From assembly GCF_017654505.1 (NCBI RefSeq), contig NC_054539.1:73624413-73688412 (forward strand): a stretch of DNA of 64,000 nt. The letters run 5' to 3'. Shown here in pieces: positions 43,860-58,900 of the stretch (position 1 is the stretch's first letter; each line of letters opens with the position of its first letter). The notes below the pieces were generated by a model. It saw nothing but the letters and a program-made list of their open reading frames with translations, had not been told where the DNA came from and ran no database searches. Position numbers and translations under genes: made by a program. The stretch is from Polyodon spathula (lineage: Eukaryota > Chordata > Actinopteri > Acipenseriformes > Polyodontidae).

Positions 43860-44985
43860 TAGCGGTGTAATCTAGGATTCGAGGAATATACAGTGATACT
43901 TGTTTTTCTTCTTTAACAAGGAGAACAGGAAACGCAAGATAGTTCTATGTAGAGAATGTCTAGGTGTGTGCAGAAACTCAGTTAGCTCAAGCATTGTAGA
44001 TAATTGTGGCAACAGCTCCTTCCTTTCCCTATTACGTTTGTATAGTCTCAGTTGTTGCCTATCCAGTTGTGATGAAACTTGAATAATGACAGTATTTAGC
44101 AGAAGTTGTTCAGTGCATCATGCATGTACGTCTGGCAAACAAACACTTAACGAAGCCGCAAATGTAAAAGGGGCTAAAAAAAAAAAAAATAATCAAGAGA
44201 TCTGAAGAGTGAGACCAAGACTGAGTCTCCGAGGTGATAGGAATGAAATTGCAGAGTTTGAATACATTGCCGTCTCTATCCATGCTATGAGTGCTGCATG
44301 TCAGTGCAAGCTACTAGTGAGTGACTAAGAGGAGAGCAACTCATTCAAATAGGAGGGGCAAGGGAATTGAATGCTTCATAGGTTAGCATGAATCCATTCT
44401 TTATTGTACTGTGGCTTCCAGAGTCAGGAAGCAAGGAAGGGGGGAGTAACATGCTGAAGTTTGTGATTTCATGTCAGGAGTCTAATTGTTCTGAAGAGAT
44501 ACGTGAACATTCCTGGATGATTGCTAGCTGTTGTACCTGTAGTTTCTTCAGGGAAATCGAACATTGAGTTCCTGGTGAAACATTGTTTGTCTTTAACACT
44601 GCTGCATGAAAGTTACAAACACTGGCAGTAAGTAACCTTTCACATGGTCCGCTCAACTGAACCACGCCCACATCCCTTCTCATGCCAACAACGACTCAAA
44701 TTTGTGGCTTCGCTTCCCACTATACCGTAATGCTGGTATTTGATGAATGTTCCTGTTTTCTCCATTTTTTTCAAGTTACACTTCTAGTAAATTTATATCA
44801 CTTTCTTGCAGCAGCATTTTCCTGATTTTCAATGAACACGTCTTTGATTTCATGAATAACATTTTGAAATGTGGTTGTCATTTTCATTAAGCTGCCAGTT
44901 TGTGTGCTGTGGTGAAGTTAGTTAAGATGCACACGCAACCTGTACATAATAATCTTAGAATCTTACAGCTGTACATAAGACTGCA
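43860..44985. other. No recognisable feature
   Basis: I see only a short poly-A run near 44,176 and no exon of CFAP206. Confidence 0.4.
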
Positions 44986-45029
44986 AACTCTGGGAGTTTT
45001 AACATAATCTATAGGGCTGTAAACGGCTA

Positions 45030-45059
45030 CTCCTCCTCCTCCTCCTCCTCCTCCTCCTC
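45030..45059. repeat. (TCC)n microsatellite
   Basis: This is a trinucleotide CTC/TCC run. The glutamate- and glycine-rich minus-strand frames across it are artefacts. Confidence 0.95.
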
Positions 45060-45520
45060 TCCGGTCCTGCCGATTGAACCCAAGGTCCGAGCCCCCCCTT
45101 CGGCCTCCCCTTGAGAACAACCTGAGCAGGATCTCTCAGTTCTCCTCAACCCCCCTGCGATCCGCGTCGAGGAGGACCCTAGACGCGATGACGCTCCACA
45201 CCCTCCACTTCCCCGCCCTCGTCTCCCACCGAGACACCGCTTGACGGGAGCCCCTCCAACCACCGGAAGGCGTGAGTCCCCAGTGGGAGGCCCTGTACTC
45301 CCTGCTGGTCTCCAGGGGAGCTGGGGACTTGGGATGGAGGGTCTTGCACAGAGCGCTCGCGTCAGGAGAGATCCTGCGTCACTTTACCGACTGCACTCCC
45401 ACTCAGTCCTCTTACGATTTGACGATGTTTGGTTCTATGTGGGTGTCTGTCTGTGTATTGCTGTCACTCTTTGTAATTGGTTTTACCATTAGCATGTCTC
45501 TAACTTTAGCCTAAAAAAGC
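45060..45520 (+). mobile_element. LINE ORF2 3' fragment (Tx1/L1-like)
   Basis: Plus-strand translation at about 45,272-45,400 reads WEALYSLLVSRGAGDLGWRV followed by LHRALASGEILRHFTDCTP. This resembles the zinc-finger region after the reverse transcriptase of fish Tx1/L1-type LINEs. Frameshifts separate it from upstream proline-rich residues. It is a short dead fragment that is much more GC-rich than its surroundings. Confidence 0.6.
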
Positions 45521-45719
45521 AACAGTGTTACTATTTAATCTGATAAAGAACACGAGAAACAGAAATCAAAGAACAGGAGAGTAGTATTCCGTTACAGCTT
45601 TTAAATCTGGTGCACATATAGTCTACAAGCTGGAGTTAAAAAAGAAAAAAAATGACACCTTGTGGCTAACCCTGTGCTGTGGCTAACCTTGTGGCTAGAG
45701 CATGTGTTAATCATTACAG

Positions 45720-46145
45720 GTGGGGAGGCACTAATGTTGGCAGAGGAAGGGCTGTGGACAGGGTATAATGTTGGCAGAGGAAGGGCTGTGGACAGGGTAT
45801 AATGTTGGCAGAGGAAGGGCTGTGGACAGGGTATAATGTTGGATGTGAGGAAGGGCTGTGGACAGGGTATAATGTTGGATGTGTGGAAGGGCTGTGGGAA
45901 GGGTATAATGTTGGAAGAGGAAGGGCTGCAGATAGGGTATAGTGCTGAAAGAGGAAGGGCTGAGGACAGGGTACAATGTTGGAAATGAGGAAGGGCTGTT
46001 GACAGGGTATAATGTTAGAAGAGAAAGGGCCGTGGACAAGGTATACTGTTGGCAGTGAGGAAGGGCTGTGGACAGAGTATACTGTTGACAGTGAGGAAGG
46101 GCTGTGAACAGGGTATACTGCTGGAGTGGCTGTGGACAGGGTATA
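45720..46145. repeat. ~34-36-bp minisatellite
   Basis: About 12 copies of a unit containing GAGGAAGGGCTGTGGACAGG and GTATAATGTTGG are present, with length variants. The minus-strand proline/serine-rich open frames are artefacts. Confidence 0.93.
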
Positions 46146-46321
46146 ATGACGATATGTCAGCACCACTGTCACTGATTTCCCCACTGCTAGAGTGCCTTTC
46201 CTGTAGTGCTCTTCCTGGGCACAGGCACTTCATTATAACAGGTGGTGTACAATGGTGTGACAAAGCAGACTTCCAAAGAGGAAGAGGAATTTGACTCTTA
46301 CTATGTAATTGCTGTACTGAC

Positions 46322-48703
<2,382 letters not shown>

Positions 48704-49134
48704 CTGGATGATATTAAGAGGGATTTTTAGCTATGGAAAGATCTTTGTCATTTGACCATGACATGAAAAGGCAATACTGTAATTAAACAAAGGATACTCT
48801 AATAAGTGCTTCCTGCTGTTTTTAATGGCTACAGCTCAGCTTTTAAAACCATTAGAAGATAAAACCGTGCTTAGTAGTTAATGCACACATTGTTAGCAGC
48901 TGCTGATGGCAGTACACACTGCACGATTCATCTTCAGTGACCCAACTTGGAGTTAAATGTATGTTTACAAGTTTGTGTAGCTACCCGTGTCATACAAGGA
49001 ATGCAAGAGAAAGTACACTCAGCTTGATTAGAGGTAGCCGCCGGTTTACGTACTTATAGTGTAAGTCATGGATTAAATCAAACACTAAACCTGATATTAG
49101 CACACTTAATAGAACAGTCTCCGCTGAATACAGA

Positions 49135-50290
49135 TCTGCGCTGTTCAGAGACTGCCTTCCAGGGGACCTGGAGGAAGTTGGCGGCTCATTCCATAAGCGC
49201 CTAACCAAGCTCGAGAGCGGTGGATGCCTCAGGCTCTCAGGCAAGCTCAGAGCATGGGATGGTTACTTGGGTCAGGTCTGGATCTGGAGTCTCTCTCCGT
49301 AGGAAAGACTCCCCATCCCAGGAAGCAGTTCTAGAAAGCGCATCCTGTTACTGTTACTCCTCGCTCATCACCACATCCTCCTTTGAAACATCTGGAGCAA
49401 CAACCGGCAAAGTCGGGAGTCTGATGCCAGTTTATGTGCTTGAGCATTTGGGCAGTCTGGCCCTTTAACTCGGCAATGTCACTTGCTTGATCCGCATTCC
49501 TTGCTCCCGGTCTACCCCTCGAGAGATATCTAGAGCGGTTGCGGGACGAATGGGTTGGAGCCTGTGCGCAAGATATACTCTTGCACTGGGCTTGGAGGGC
49601 AGGCAGAAGAGAGACCTGGGATCCCGAGGCCAGAGATGGCTCTCCCAGGGTAGCCTCAAGGGTCTTGTCTGTGAACTGTGCCATTCTGTTCTGCAAGGTC
49701 TTTTCCTAGGATCCAGCACAAATATGCAGAATGCCTGATCTGCCAAAGCAGCAGAGGCGTGCTCTATGGCCAGGCACTTGACACAAAGTGCGTTTATCCT
49801 GTACGGGCAGATTCCACCTGTATGACGTGTATGGGTGAAAGTTAGACATTGGGGCTGATAAACGCCGAAGCCCTATAGCTTCGATGCAGCCGAAGCACCA
49901 AAAACCAAGGGGATTGAGTGCGCTGATGCAATATGCGATTTTGGACCGAGGGCATCAATAGACAAGGACCAGTCAAAATGAGACTTATGCAGTTCCATCA
50001 CAAAAAACAGGCCAGTGTCATACCTCACTATCTGCTATAACCACACAGGACCAGCAAATAGAAGGTGATTTAATCGGATCCCTGGTTATAAATTGGAAAA
50101 GCAACTCAAACCCTGTGTCATACCTCTAGATAGGTCTCCAGGCTTGTCATCCGTGTTTAAAACAAAATGGATCTGGACCCCTCCAATTAATCGGCGCCCA
50201 GATCATGTGCTCGGATGCTGCTTCTGCTGTGGTTAACAGTTGTGGTTTACAACAGAGCCTTGCCTCCTCTGAGGAGCCTGAACTGTTACT
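49135..50290 (-). mobile_element. DIRS-type retrotransposon 5' fragment
   Basis: The minus strand carries DIRS ORF1/gag-like coding: VKCLAIEHASAALADQAFCI near 49,780-49,720, then LQNRMAQFTDKTLEATLGEP and SDIAELKGQTAQMLKHINW, ending in degraded sequence with stops. Upstream sequence to about 50,290 is non-coding and is presumed leader or terminal repeat. It lies opposite in orientation to the 39.5-43.5 kb copy, and no RT or recombinase follows it. Confidence 0.65.
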
Positions 50291-50505
50291 ACAGAAATGT
50301 GGAATCTAGATTTTTAGGTTAAAATGTCTTTCTTGCATTTTAAACTTTATTGAACATTATATTATAATGCCGCAGACAATAACCTACAAATACCTCCAAT
50401 GTTTTTATTCAAACACATGCTCCATTGAGAAAGATGTGTAACATTAAGACGTCAGGCAGCTAGTTCTGAGCCAATTAAATTAAAATGAAAAATAGATCTA
50501 ACAAA

Positions 50506-50880
50506 CACACTGCTGTGCAAGTCTTAGACATGTTGCATTTTCTATTATGAGCATCAACAATTTACTCAAAGCCTCAATTAGTGTATTCTATTAGAACAAC
50601 CTTGACTTGCATAAAAGGACAAACACTGAATGAAATCGCTCGCATCACTCGATTTTCAAGGTTTGGTATCTGAAGCATAATCAACAAGTACGAGAAACTG
50701 TAATTGACAAACCCAGGATTGGAAGACCCTAAAAGCTGTCTAACAAGGATAAGCAATACTTAAAGATAATATCCTTCACAGGTGTAGAGATTTTTCCGAC
50801 CAAACAAAATGCAGTACCGCCAACAAGTTGATAGTTTTAGATTCAAGATGCAGCAGAAATCGAAACACCTGATCCTTTGT
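50506..50880 (+). mobile_element. Tc1-like transposon 5' fragment
   Basis: A Tc1-like end (CACTGCTGTGCAAGTCTTAG) is followed by plus-strand HTH residues (GQTLNEIARITRFSRFGI), a stop, and residues resembling NPGLEDPKSCLT. The DDE core and the right TIR are absent. Confidence 0.65.
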
Positions 50881-50928
50881 CCGTGTGCGTCAGGTGATTT
50901 GTGTGTGTGGGCGGGGGGGGGTGTTGTC

Positions 50929-51007
50929 GCAGATCCCGATTAGCACTGATCTTGGATAATCTAAAATGTTAAATTTAGACAAGATGTTAATCAGGGTCTG
51001 TGAAACC
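50929..51007. mobile_element. Short palindromic MITE, copy 3
   Basis: The left GCAGATCCCGATTAGCACTG and the right end TTAATCAGGGTCTGTGAAAC match the ends of the copies at 31.0 and 31.5 kb. Confidence 0.6.
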
Positions 51008-51059
51008 AGCCTCAAGGCAGTTAATGTTAGGTGAATGACAAGGAGACTGAACATTGTTA

Positions 51060-52971
51060 AGATAATTTATTATAAAAAAATAAATGGCAGCCAATGCCAC
51101 CTAAAATAAGCTTCTGTACAGAAACAAAGGCACACACACGCTGGACAACTATGGGTTCCTCTTTCCCGGATTAAACAAGCGTCACAAAGTATTTACACAT
51201 CCAAGACAAACGTTTAAAGAATAAAACATGCGCAAATCTCATACCGTTTAACAAAAAAAAAAAAAAAAAAAAAATTGGCAAGAACATTGAAACAAAAAAA
51301 TGAACTGGTGAAACTAGAAGGCATGTTTATACTCTGTGGAGCTTCCACTTCTTTTAATAGCCAAGTTCCCTGCAATCTTGTACAGAACCCCATGTGCGCA
51401 TGGTGCTAGTAGAGCGCTGCATCACAACAGTGCCTCCTGATAAGTGTATATATTTCCTCTCAACCACCTCCCCCTACACAATCCAAGTCTAATGCTCCTG
51501 TGTCATGTGCAAAATCGCATTAGTCAGCAGAGTCACGTTTCATTACGGCCTTAATCTCCCTCTCTAACCAGCACATTTAGCCCTTTAGGCAATCCGATAT
51601 ATCCACAGATCTTACAAAACTATTTGAGCACATTCAGCCTGGCTCACATGCCTACTTGTAATTAATACTGGTGAGGCTACCAATTACTAACAGTGCTTGG
51701 GTCTTGTACCACCTGACACACAAAAGTGATTAAACCCACAGTGCTTTAAAATAAACATTATACCACTCACATGCAAGGGATGTATAAAAGTGCGTTTAAA
51801 TAAATAATGTGAAAAGCTAAATTTTACCCAAGTAAACATTTGTGAACACCCACAAGACATATAATCCAATGTAACAAATAATGTATATAAGCCAACCCTA
51901 TTGTGTACAGACTAAGACCATAATGCACTAGAATGTGGACAACTAGTACTCATTTTTGTGATATTAAAAAGTCATATCTATCACTATGCAAGCACGTACA
52001 GGAGCTGCTACACATGCAAAACAAATACCTTGGAGCACCAGTGAACAAAGGCATTTCTCCATATGGGAGGATGGGGTAGAGAATGCAAGGAATGCTGTAA
52101 TATCATTTGAAACTTGCCTGCAACAGCCCAATAGACTTCAGTTACAAAAACCCACACGCATGAAATACTACTTGAACAAAAAATAAATAAAATCACACAC
52201 CACAAGTATATCTATTCAAACATTTCAAAAGAGTAAGTGACCTGCAAGGGAATAGGGTAGCTGCAGCAACAAGATAATCCTTAGAAAATCCAAGTTGACA
52301 CAAATATACAAATAAAATACACTAAAATCAAACCAACCAAAAAATGGCTTCAAAGGCAAGACGACAAAATACTTTTGGGGCAGTGAAAGCGTGTGCTGTA
52401 TCGTTAGCACCTGATTTAGAAGACACACGAGGGCTGTGAAGCACAGGTTATGGGTTATATTTGCAAAGAGTTTGCTCCAGTTTAAATCACCGGCAAGGTT
52501 GATGAGAGATAGATAGAGATAGACACACACATACATACCAAGGACAGGATTAAAAAGCTTTGAAAATGGCCCTACAATCTAAACTCTGGGCAAGGACAAC
52601 AATACAATTCCACACATTAAATAAATAGTTTCTCCCTGGGTTAAAAATGAACACAGAAAATACAACTAACAGACCATGTACAGGAAGATTTCAGGACCAC
52701 ATGTGTTCCAATGATAAAAACAAACAATCAGTAGTATTGACATCAACTAAATATACATTATCATACTGTTTGGGCTATCGTATGAATAGCCTGCCATGAC
52801 CAAAAAAAAAGTAAAAGTAAAACAAAAATAAATTTGATACAATATTTATAGAAAACATTTGTATATGGATTTATACAGGATAGCCACTTTAAAAATATCG
52901 CACTTGATTGAATGTGGTTATCCCTTTAAAAAAAAAAAAAAAAGGCAAAAAAAAAAAACAAAACACCTTAA
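51060..52971 (-). other. Probable 3' UTR of the actin-fusion gene
   Basis: The interval directly follows the stop codon at 52,972 on the minus strand and contains no recognised transposon. TTTATT at 51,066-51,071 is AATAAA on the minus strand. The extent is inferred. Confidence 0.4.
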
Positions 52972-55900
52972 TCAAAAACATTTCCTGAAGACAATGTCAG
53001 GTCCAAACTCCTCGTACTCTCCCTGGCTGATCCAGGCGGCGCTGAAGGAAGGCAAGCTGGCGAGCACAGCCCCTCCACGCCACACTGAGAAGTCCCGATC
53101 CTTGGGGCTAGTCACTCGCACAGAGTCTGACAAATCCACAGCCACCATGGATCGGATTTCCTCCTGAAGTCGCAAAGGCAAACCAGACAACATAGTGTTT
53201 CCACCTTTATGAAAAAAAATTCGACACATTAGTGCGGGGCACCACATTATTTGGCCTCTTGACAGCTCACAAGTTCTATATGCAGCCTGCTTATTCACAA
53301 TTCCAAAAACAAACAAAAAAAAAAAGTTAATAAAAACTGAACCACTTAAATATTTGGGTTTCATTTCTTTTTACCCAAGCCACAACAAAAGGCTCAGAAG
53401 TTTTTGCTGCAGAACTCAGCTGTCAGTAGCAACTTGTTTGAGCGAATGTTTTACCCGATAAAATGATATTTCCCATGAACGTTCTTCTGAGGTCCATGTC
53501 GCAGCGAAGGATTGAGCGGAAGACACTTTCATGCATCCCGTAGTGGTCTCTTCCAACCAGCTCCGGCTTGAATAATATCTCAGGGGCCCTGTGATTAAAA
53601 GACATGGTAAAAGCAATGTGAGGGCACTGCTCTTCTAAAGTCACAAAACACACATGCAATATCTTGGACAATTAGGAGGTAGGCTGTGAACTGTGCATTA
53701 TATGCAGAGTCACTTACAATAGGACACTGATTTAACATCTCATCTGCAGGATGGAGCACAAGGAGGTGAAGTGACTTACTCAGGGTCACACACAGCGAGT
53801 CAGTGGCAGAGGTGGGATTTGAACCAGTGACCTTCTGGTTACAAGCCCTGGATTTGGAAACATCTTTATCCACTCCCCACCACATTCCCTCCATTTTATA
53901 TTTTAATTGAGTAAACCAAATGCTTCCACACCACTAAGAGGTTGAAACAGCATGACATGTGGTTACCTGAACCTCTCATTGCCCATGTTAATGACCTGCC
54001 CATCAGGTAGTGTGTAATACATCTCTGTGTCAGTGTCGGGTGCTCGCAAGCCACGCAGTTCAGCTTCGTAGTCCTGAGACACGTAGCAGCACTTCTCCTT
54101 CACCTCCCTCACTATCTCAAGCTCTGCTGAGGTTCTGAATGAGAAGCCTCTCTCTTGCAGCAACTGGAGCAGGACAATTAAAACACATGGCCACAGGTTT
54201 TAGGTCAGTGAGCCAAAGGAGAACAAGGCAACCAACAAAACAGGGAAACCAACTATACATAAAGCAGGGTCACTTAAAACAAAACAAGCACTCTCGCAGA
54301 TAACAAATAAAGTATTCCTAAACAAGTGCCGATACAAAAATACATGCTTTGTCACAGAATACAAACTACAGTACTTGCTGCAGGTTGTATTAATTACAAT
54401 AGTGTTCAGTAATCCAATGTATATTCATCCAGTACAGTATGCTGTACATTACATATTGTAGTAATTAAAACAGAAAGTTACAGTATAGTCTGGCCAGAGC
54501 ATTGCATTGAAATGAACACCTTTAAAAATGGAGGTGCAAATAAACCAAGCAGAATAACCAGGTCCACATCTATACCCGGGTGTACTGTGGTCACAAGACT
54601 CTGCAGAATGGACTGCCTCTGGTTTTCCAAAACAATGAGGTCAATCCCCACCTTCTTGAGCTGCTGTGTGACGTCCTGTCCTGCCATATGAAAGCGCTGT
54701 ATGGCATGAGGGAGTCCATATCCTTCATACACAGGGACACTGTGACCAAGGCCATCTCCAGAGTCAAAGACCACACCTAAATTAAAATAAACAAAAAACG
54801 AAACATTTTACAGACAAACAACATTCATTAGATTGAAGATGAAGACCATATAAATCTTGCATTGTGCTGCACAATATGGATATCCTACTCACCATTTTTA
54901 TAAAGGATCTTTAGGACTCTCACTGGAACCAGTTATGAGGTCTGATGTTCAAAGGATTACTTTAGCTTCCACAGTGCTAGGTATAATTATTATAACACAG
55001 TAGTTTCATTATCTTACCTGTACTCCTTCCTGTGGCAAGGAGCGCCAGGACAGCTTGCAGGGCCACATAGGCTAAAGGCACATGAAAAGTTTCAAACAGG
55101 ATTTCCACCATTCTCCGCCTGTTCTCCTGAGGGTTCAGAACAGCCTCTGTCAGCAGAACGGGATGTTCCTCAGGATCAACACAGAGCTGGTGATGAAAGG
55201 TGTGGTGCCAAATCTAGAACCAGAGATCGCTTATTAAAAAATTGAACATTTGATAAGCAAAGCCACCAAAATGTTATTGCATGCACAACGTTTAGTCAAA
55301 GCAGGGTACCTACTCTAAATGTAAGGTATGTACCAATCTATTGGTACACTAACTAAAGATCATAAATAGTGTGGCTGCCAGACTTCCAGCTTTCCCTTAT
55401 TGCTGTTACTTCCCCTGGTACAGGGGCTGAAACAAGCTCAGTACCTTCTCCATTTCATCCCAGCTTTGTATTATCCCATGCTGCATGGGGTATTTTAAAG
55501 ACAGAACTCCTCTCATGTGCTGGGCATCATGTCCAATGTAAGCTTCTCGTTCAAACTTGCCATTCATAACCTCCTGCAAGAGAAGGTGTTTGCTAGGATT
55601 AAAACGCTACAGATAGAGATCAGCAATGCTGGCAGATTAGCCCAAAGTGATGGGAGGTTCGTTTGCTGCTGCAGCTCTGCTTTCACAACAGCAGGATCAC
55701 CTGAGCATAGGTCACCTTTCACAGATACTTTGGAACTAACCAATACTCCAAGACAAATTTTCAGCTGAATACTCTTACTCTTGGTTTATAGCTTAAAATA
55801 AAGAAACAAACCAAAGAATAAATAAAAATGCAGGAGGGGCTACCTCCCTACTATGGGGGAAATGATTGCATGTACAACAACGAAATCACTTATACTGGCT

Positions 55901-58900
55901 CTTAAATCACCTTATAGAAAATGCATATTAGGGGGCATATTAACTACAAAATGTATCGCATTGTTGGGGCCACAGGGCAATTCTACAATTATAACATTTT
56001 AAATTACCCACAGTCTTCTAATAGGAAAGTTTAAAATGCACCAAGTAGTTTAAAATGTGACAGTTACCTAGATATACATTTAAAAAAAAAAAAAAAAAAA
56101 ACACCCCAACACACACACACTATTGAATAGATTTTACACTTAAGCTCCAGTGGATTCTCAGTTAATTTAGATTTCCTACAAAAACAACTTCAAGCTCAGG
56201 GGAGGTAAAGTTGTAAAGCCAAAGGTTCCCCATGTGATCACTGAATGTCAAATGTGAAGTAACCAGAACTGCCTGACTGTGTGCACTTAGCCACTTGAGG
56301 CCAAGTGGGGTTTCTTAATGAGGGGAGTTATAGATGGACAGTTTAATACAAGAATTAAAGAAATGGAATACATTAAAAAAAGGTACAAAAACATAACATT
56401 GATCATATGGACCTTTGTTATAGCTGTAAGATTCATAAAAAGCTGAAGTGATGTTAATTTTATATTTCACATGCATTTCCAGGAAATACAGAAGGATAAT
56501 CAATATGATAAATGCAATATAACAGAGTCCCCTTAGAAGAATTTACCTTGTATTTAGGCCACCCAATTACAGTGGGGAATATGGTGGTTGGTAGATCTTG
56601 ATCGGCAAAGCCAGCTTTCATGAGTGCGGATCCAGTGTCCAGAACAATGGGCGTTCTATAATCACTGGCCTTAAGGAAAAAAATAAACTGCAAAAAATCA
56701 GGATTAAACATACTGAGCCCTATTCAAAGTTCACATCCTGTGTTACTGGGCTGGGCGACATGACTTTCGATGGATACAACCGTTTGATATTTATGTTTTA
56801 TCAAGCTGCTTTCATGCATTAAAATAAAAAAAAAACCAGCCACACCCACAATTGAAAAAATATCTAAATCTTGTACACCCATGCAATGCTGACTGCAGGA
56901 AGGATGAGGTTACCTCCATTAGGGCCCCAGAATGAAGACTGTCATGCACTGGCAGGCACTGTGCAGCACGCTTTCCTACCGAACCAATGACAGGCATTGC
57001 AATCACATGATCATGGTGGCTCCTTTCTCTGAAACCTTCCACTGCATCCACACTGTCCCAGCAAAATCCTTCCCTATCAGGTTCAACTGATGTGGACCTC
57101 TTCGTTATTTCAGAGTCACAACAGTCAGCTTGTCTGGCTTGCAGATCTATACCATGGTCAGATTTCAATGCAGGGGTGGAACAAGCAGCCTCTGAATTCC
57201 TGTCATTGTTTGCAGCTTCAGGTTGAGTTAAGGCATCTCTGTGGATCTCCGTAACAGACGTGTCTGCCTCACAACAAGGCTGCTTCTCAGAAAGAATGCT
57301 GCCGAGTGTTGAATCTCCCTCACCGGCTTTCTGTTGCTGGACAGCATTCTTCCGCCTCCTCTCTCTGGGTTTTGGAGGGTGCTTGGGTTTTTGAATCTCC
57401 AGTACTACAGGCTCAAATGTGCAACCTTTCAAGGAGACTGGATCTGATGCAATCATGGTTACCGGCTTGCATGTGGGCACTTGTCTTTCCTCTTGGTTTT
57501 TTGGATCAGTGTTTGAGGGCAGAGATGCTTTCCTTGGCTTTGGTATTGGGGCTACAACAGCAGCAGGAGTTTCGCCGGAGTCAAATGGATCACCCACAGG
57601 TCCTGGAGGCTCCTCTTTTCTACAGCCTCTCCTCCTTGCAGCTGGTACTGGTATCTCATTCCTCTCCATAGAAAGATAAGGCATGCTCTCAGATTCAGCA
57701 GCACTGAGCTCACAGTTTTGATCCACTGTTTCCTGGGTATCTTTACCTGGGATATCATGCACTGGCTGGGTCAGAAGCAGCTCTGGAGTGGAATGGGTCG
57801 TTCCTCCACTTTCTTCAGGGACACAGCTCCTACTAGAAGGATCTAGGCTCTGAAGCACACGTCGCTGCAAACCTTCAGTGGCAACTGCATGGATCAAAGA
57901 ACCACCTTCCAACTGTCTGTTAGTCTGAGAGGGTTCAGCTAGGCAGAAAGGTGCCTCTCTCTCAGGTGTCCGTGGACATCCATCATTTCTTATGGAGGTT
58001 GTTGCTGCAAGAGATAATGTAGTTTGCAGATTACTGGGGCTTGAAATCCCTTCCCCAGAATTGTCGTTGTCACTTTTGCTGAAGTTCTCTTTGGGCTGGT
58101 TTGTTGGATGACCTATGGTCAGAGGTGTGCCCTTGTCTGCATTCACAGCTGCCTTCTGATTCGTTAGAGCTGAAGTCACTGCAAGCCTCATCTTGGTTCT
58201 GGATCGTGCTGTGGGATCAGAGGACTGGCGATGGTTACTGCAGGCTGCTTTCCTGGAACCGCTGTGCAGTTTGTTTCTTATTTTTGTATTCCTCTCTGCT
58301 CTCTCCCTGGCCAGACTCTTCTCCATCCTCTCTACCTCTGTTCTCTCCTTTTCCAGCTCCCTCAGGAACAGCTCCCTTTCCTTGCTTGGATTCAGCAGGC
58401 TCCCCCTGGCTTGTTCCTCTGGTGCTGCTCCGTCTGCTTCCTCAAATCGCTGTAGCGCGTGTATCTTCAGGTTCTCTTGAAAAATCTGCTCCTCTATAAC
58501 ATGTAGCTCTTTCATTTCCTGGAGCAAACGGGAACTACTGTATGGACTGGAAAATGCCCTGCTCCCATTCAGACTGGCCGCGGTTGTTTTATTGAAATCA
58601 ATGGTTGCCGCAGAATGTACATCGTGAGCAGTGGCTGAATTTGTGGGGCAATACCCAGATTCTTCGTCACTGACGCTTTTCCCAGCGGAGTCCTCAAAAC
58701 CAAGAACACCAGCTTCCACCAATTCACTGGAAGACATGGGAACCTGCATTGGGAAAAAGATAGCAGGATCTTACACACCAAGTTTTATTAGGTTGAAATA
58801 GCTTCTGGTGTCCATCTGCACTTGCTTTAAAGTGCTTTATGATGGCAAATAAAACAAAACGGATCAAAAGATAAATTAGTTACATAATTGTGTACCTAGT

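Larger units (their letters stand above)
52972..56669 (-). other. Actin module of the fusion gene (7 exons, 378 aa)
   Basis: Residues align to conventional actin end to end. Phosphate loop 1 is [18 protein letters not shown], with the Asp, Ser and Lys positions kept. [12 protein letters not shown] and [10 protein letters not shown] follow. The sensor Gln lies in [15 protein letters not shown]. Phosphate loop 2 is [20 protein letters not shown], with the catalytic-site His kept. [15 protein letters not shown] follows, the adenosine motif is [10 protein letters not shown], and the C-terminus is FRKCF. In the D-loop, actin Met44 is kept and Met47 is Lys. The introns correspond to actin codons of about 41/42, 84/85 and 150, so this is not a processed copy. 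ATP binding is therefore plausible; polymerisation is unknown. Confidence 0.88.

Noticed and set aside
44887..45263. Glycine- or glutamate-rich minus-strand frames
   Set aside because: They come from the (TCC)n run and from the antisense of a LINE fragment.
45714..46184. Proline/serine repeat protein on the minus strand
   Set aside because: It is a translation of the GAGGAAGGGCTGTGGACAGG minisatellite; frames shift with copy-length variants.
56812..56913. Extension of the 1,830-nt exon's reading frame to a stop with an aromatic-rich tail
   Set aside because: A good donor (GAG|GTAACC) at 56,914 and an in-phase actin exon downstream show that this tail is intron.
57306..58499. Several plus-strand frames of 70-130 residues
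   Set aside because: They are antisense shadows of the large minus-strand coding exon.
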